From Agromyces bauzanensis (lineage in GTDB: Bacteria; Actinomycetota; Actinomycetes; Actinomycetales; Microbacteriaceae): a stretch of 64,000 nt of DNA. A program made the translations under genes and the position numbers. The stretch lies in NCBI RefSeq assembly GCF_014645655.1, contig NZ_BMMD01000011.1, positions 60,241 to 124,240 on the forward strand, written 5' to 3'. Position 1 is the stretch's first letter, and every line of letters begins with the position of its first letter. This document shows, in pieces, positions 61,821 through 64,000 of the stretch. The notes under the pieces are model-generated. The model searched no databases. It was not told the DNA's origin and worked only from the letters and a program-made list of their open reading frames with translations.

Positions 61821-62054
61821 GTGAACCTGCGAGTTGATCCAGCAGTTCATCGCAAGTTGGCGGCCGAGGCGCTGCGGTACGGCACCAGCCTCAACGCTTT
61901 CGCCGCTCGTCTTCTCGACCAATTGCGCTCGCGCAAACTGCCCAAGCACGGCAGACCCTTGTCGGTCCCCGTGGCTATGCTGAAGAGGCCGTACCAAGGT
62001 GTCCCTCACCTGTTGACAGGGTCGGTCAAGAATGGGTTACATTGTCATTGGTAG
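61821..62054 (+). CDS. HicB/Arc-type ribbon-helix-helix protein, 77 aa
   Basis: GTG 61821. NLRVDPAVHRKLAAEALRYG and TSLNAFAARLLDQL form a textbook ribbon-helix-helix as in HicB C-terminal or Arc antitoxins, here as the whole N-terminus. The rest (GRPLSVPVAMLKRPYQGVP) has no family. No toxin gene follows; it overlaps the 3' end of epimerase copy 2 by 17 bases. It is an orphan antitoxin or regulator, possibly itself a truncated HicB with the N-terminal partner-binding part lost. Confidence 0.6.
   Translation: MNLRVDPAVHRKLAAEALRYGTSLNAFAARLLDQLRSRKLPKHGRPLSVPVAMLKRPYQGVPHLLTGSVKNGLHCHW
62013..62042 (+). promoter_or_regulatory. Possible sigma70-like promoter upstream of DUF3800 B
   Basis: TTGACA at 62013-62018, 18 bases, then TTACAT at 62037-62042. 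In this GC-rich window such a box pair stands out. It lies about 45 bases upstream of a terminator-like hairpin and 95 bases upstream of the DUF3800 B start. Confidence 0.35.
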
Positions 62055-62087
62055 CGATTCCTGAAACACGGATGACGCGCCACTTCG

Positions 62088-62116
62088 AAGAACCCACGCC
62101 TTGTGCGTGGGTTCTT
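62088..62116 (+). terminator. Hairpin in front of DUF3800 B
   Basis: aagaacccacgc (62088-62099) pairs perfectly with 62105-62116 around a five-base loop, 20 bases before the DUF3800 B start codon. It could end transcription from the HicB-like gene or, if the upstream promoter-like boxes are real, act as an attenuator in the DUF3800 B leader. Confidence 0.6.
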
Positions 62117-62136
62117 GCGTTAAGGGAGGCATCCGA

Positions 62137-63021
62137 TTGCTCGTCGCGTACCTCGATGAGTTCGGGAATGTCGGCCCCTACATAGAACCAGGTCACCCGA
62201 AGTACGGTCAGCATCCTGTATTCGGATACGCCGGATTCATCCTTCCTGCTAACAACGCTCGCGATATGGGAGCCGAATTCAAACGGGTGAAGACCTCACT
62301 CTTCAAGACCGAGATCGACAAGAGCTCCGCGCCCGCGCAGTGGGAACGCAAAGGCTCCGAGTACTTCACGACGGGCAGCATCGCGGCCCGCCCCGAACAG
62401 ATCCGGGCCTTCAGGGGGCTCATCCATCGGCTCCGTTCGCTTGACGGCCACCTCTTCTACTACGGCGATGAGAAGGTGCCCGGCACGCTCAAGCAGACCG
62501 GCCGGGACTCGCAGGCAATCATGCACGACGCTCTGCGCGAGATGATCAATCGGCTCTGCACCCACGCGGACAAGGCGAACCAAGACCTCCTCATCTTGAT
62601 GGATTCATTCACCGACAAGACGAGACAAGAGCTCGCCGCCAGGATGTACGCGCACATATACTCGCGCCGCCGGCCCGAAATGAAGCGGATCATCGAGGCA
62701 CCGTTGCACATCGAGAGCAAACTCAACTCCGGTATCCAATTCGCAGATTGGATCTGTGCGCTGACGGCACGGGCCTCCCATTTTCAGCTAAGCCCTGGAT
62801 CGGAGTTCTCATGGGCGGCTGGGCATTTCCGGGCAACTGTCGCAGGCGGATTCACCCTCGAGTCGAAGCTCCATCTCCGCTTCGGCGAAGACATCCACAA
62901 CAGCCAACTCTTCCAGCGGCATTCGGCCCGTCATGCACCGCCTCCTGGTTCGGTTGCAGACCGAGTAACCAACATGGCGGCGATCTATGCCGCTGCGCAG
63001 CGGCAGCACGGAGGCTCCTGA
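62137..63021 (+). CDS. DUF3800 protein B
   Basis: TTG start at 62137 after GGGAGG; 294 residues. It begins LLVAYLDEFGNVGPYI, the DUF3800 strand with its conserved acidic YxDExG motif. Conserved later blocks are QDLLILMDSFTDKTRQE and LNSGIQFADWICALTARA (the family's final QxADxxA motif). The acidic residues resemble an RNase H-like fold. It is quite different in sequence from DUF3800 A, so not a simple duplication. Flanked by the two long direct repeats. Confidence 0.85.
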   Translation: MLVAYLDEFGNVGPYIEPGHPKYGQHPVFGYAGFILPANNARDMGAEFKRVKTSLFKTEIDKSSAPAQWERKGSEYFTTGSIAARPEQIRAFRGLIHRLRSLDGHLFYYGDEKVPGTLKQTGRDSQAIMHDALREMINRLCTHADKANQDLLILMDSFTDKTRQELAARMYAHIYSRRRPEMKRIIEAPLHIESKLNSGIQFADWICALTARASHFQLSPGSEFSWAAGHFRATVAGGFTLESKLHLRFGEDIHNSQLFQRHSARHAPPPGSVADRVTNMAAIYAAAQRQHGGS

Positions 63022-63072
63022 CCCCACCGTGGTCACAGGCGAACTCCTCAGCAAGGTCGACCGCGTCGCCAG

Positions 63073-63542
63073 ATGACCCACCCCCGCACCGCGATCACCG
63101 GCGGCACCGGATTCGTCGGACGCACCTGGCCGAACGGCTCGGGCCCGAGGCATCCGTCATCATCTCCCGACGCACCGGCGTCGACACCAGTGACGTCGAC
63201 GCACTGACGCGGGCGTTCGAGGGGTGCGAGGTCGTCGCGCACTGCGCGGGCATCAACCGGCAGATCGGCGACCAGACCTACCAGCGGGTGCACATCGAGG
63301 GCACCGCGAACGTGATCGCAGCGGCCAAGCGCGCCGGGGTGCGCATGGTCATCATGCTGAGCTTCCTGCGGGCGCGGCCCGACTGCGGATCGCCGTACCA
63401 CGAGTCGAAATGGGCGGCCGAAGATCTGGTCCGCGACTCGGGCCTGGACTACACGATCCTCAAGGCCGGTATGATCTACGGCCGCGGCGACCACCTCATC
63501 AACCACCTCAGCCACACCGTGCAGACCCTGCCGGTGTTCGCG
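63073..63542 (+). pseudogene. NAD(P)-binding epimerase-like gene, copy 3, N-terminus present, truncated
   Basis: The only copy with its start: MTHPRTAITGGTGFVG (GxxGxxG). One missing C at about 63121 shifts the frame, after which it reads THLAERLGPEASVIISRRTG, DVDALTRAFEGCEVVAHCAG, YHESKWAAED, ILKAGMIYGRGDHLINHLSH. Similarity ends exactly at 63542 (VFA), where it joins unrelated DNA. Together with copies 1 and 2 it shows that one ancestral gene was duplicated and cut at different points. Confidence 0.8.
63190..63542 (+). repeat. 353-bp direct repeat, right copy
   Basis: Counterpart of 61120-61472; both copies end at the same codon. The end point also coincides with the loss of copy 3's reading frame, consistent with a recombination joint. 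Confidence 0.85.
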
Positions 63543-63634
63543 GATTCTAAGCTGCGGTACTTCCGATCATGGAGTTTTGCACGTCGATCAACTACACGAT
63601 CGACTGACCGCGACCCACGCAGCCGTCAAGAGCC

Positions 63635-64000
63635 TCAATCGCACCTTCGCCGTCGTGGCCAACTGACTCGAGCGATGTGCTTGCGGATCAGCGCAACAAG
63701 ACGCGGCCCGCTGATCTCAGCGGCTCGCAGGGCTGGATTGGCCTGAGCAGTTTCGGCGAACCCGTGGAGGATGCGCGCGGCATCTGACCGGCTCCCGCGA
63801 CGGGGCGCGCGATCGAGGCGCCATCCGCCGATCTCAGCCTCAGGCCATGAGTCGACGATCGTCAGGAGGTTGTGCAGATCTACTGCATCCTTCGCTGGCG
63901 CGTAGCGCTTCTCGGTACCGATTGTCCAGCGACCTGGTACCGAGGTTCTGGCTAGTTGGTACTCCCGCGCTTGTTCTGGTCTTCTGATCTCGGCGGCGAC
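63635..64000 (-). CDS. Unidentified protein, C-terminal 121 residues, cut by the window edge
   Basis: An uninterrupted minus-strand frame runs from the right edge to TGA at 63635-63637. Readable segments include EQAREYQLARTSVPGRWTIG, DAVDLHNLLTIVDSWPEAEI and LRAAEISGPRLVALIRKHIA, with a hydrophobic-polar pattern of a real soluble helical protein. No family recognised. Its codon use is less GC3-biased than the backbone, like that of the island. Confidence 0.55.
   Translation of the reverse strand, partial: VAAEIRRPEQAREYQLARTSVPGRWTIGTEKRYAPAKDAVDLHNLLTIVDSWPEAEIGGWRLDRAPRRGSRSDAARILHGFAETAQANPALRAAEISGPRLVALIRKHIARVSWPRRRRCD

Larger units (their letters stand above)
61120..61837 (+). pseudogene. 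NAD(P)-binding epimerase-like gene, copy 2, N-terminus missing, frameshifted
   Basis: Starts inside the Rossmann fold: DVDALTRAFEGCEVVAHCAG, VHIEGTANVIEAAKRAGVRK, then the SDR YHESKWAAE (Tyr-x3-Lys) and ILKAGMIYGRGDHLIDHLSH. At about 61487 the sequence encoding EKPIQ in copy 1 is replaced by a short repeat unit and the frame changes; the rest (LTDILVAAIDGRMPRATVAV to VPDDLRACEPAS) is in another frame. The GxGxxG start is absent. Relative family: NmrA/UDP-glucose epimerase-like SDR proteins acting on quinone or nucleotide sugars. Confidence 0.8.

Overview
The window is very GC-rich actinobacterial DNA, probably from a Microbacteriaceae genus close to Agromyces or Microbacterium. That placement is inferred from the strong G/C bias at third codon positions, the frequent GTG and TTG starts, the recurrent ggatgcc/ggcatcc words, a mycothiol-type isomerase, a HAIR heat-shock operator and the general gene repertoire. 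No rRNA, tRNA or CRISPR array was seen.

Layout. 1-14.4 kb is mostly ordinary chromosome: a cut-off dehydrogenase, an AI-2E-family exporter, a sirtuin, a PLP transsulfuration enzyme, an EI24 membrane protein, two methyltransferases, a cytochrome b-like protein, a secreted endonuclease/exonuclease/phosphatase-fold protein, a TetR regulator divergent from the dehydrogenase it probably controls, and a histidine phosphatase. From 14.5 to 27 kb intact genes (lipoprotein, DUF3806, thioredoxin reductase-like, VOC, GNAT, NYN) alternate with many broken ones: a DUF2306/AfsR-type ATPase chimera, a DUF6766 gene with an internal stop, a LysR fragment, frameshifted DNA ligase and SDR genes, a beheaded ACC deaminase, and a 450-bp patch made of the ends of four unrelated genes.

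27-36.6 kb holds small regulated units. A TetR gene overlaps an alpha/beta hydrolase with an Asp nucleophile. A tightly coupled five-gene operon follows (DoxX, small membrane protein, acyl-CoA dehydrogenase-like flavoprotein, cytoplasmic PhnD-like binding protein, radical SAM enzyme with a possible TusA-like N-terminus); its function is unknown. Next come a mycothiol isomerase-family gene and a divergent SDR/TetR pair. 36.9-40.3 kb is one giant secreted phosphodiester glycosidase plus metallophosphoesterase protein. 40.9-51.4 kb is a catabolic locus: a dipeptide/oligopeptide ABC importer, two M38 amidohydrolases and an AhpD-like protein in one minus-strand operon, divergent from a YheO-type regulator and a PatB-type C-S lyase. 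Together these could import a small peptide or conjugate, hydrolyse its amide bond and release a thiol. 52.7-55.3 kb is a ClpC-like ATPase under a HAIR (HspR) operator.

55.5-63.6 kb is an accessory island with lower GC and different codon use. It begins with what looks like the 3' scar of a type I restriction HsdR gene, then a two-gene operon (222 aa plus 956 aa alpha-solenoid-like protein) of unknown function. Two different DUF3800 cassettes follow, separated by three partial copies of one NAD(P)-binding epimerase-like gene. Two of those copies form a 353-bp near-identical direct repeat around the second cassette. The architecture looks like a recombination-driven hotspot for defence or mobile cargo and is the best candidate here for an undescribed system. 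An unidentified gene enters from the right edge on the minus strand.
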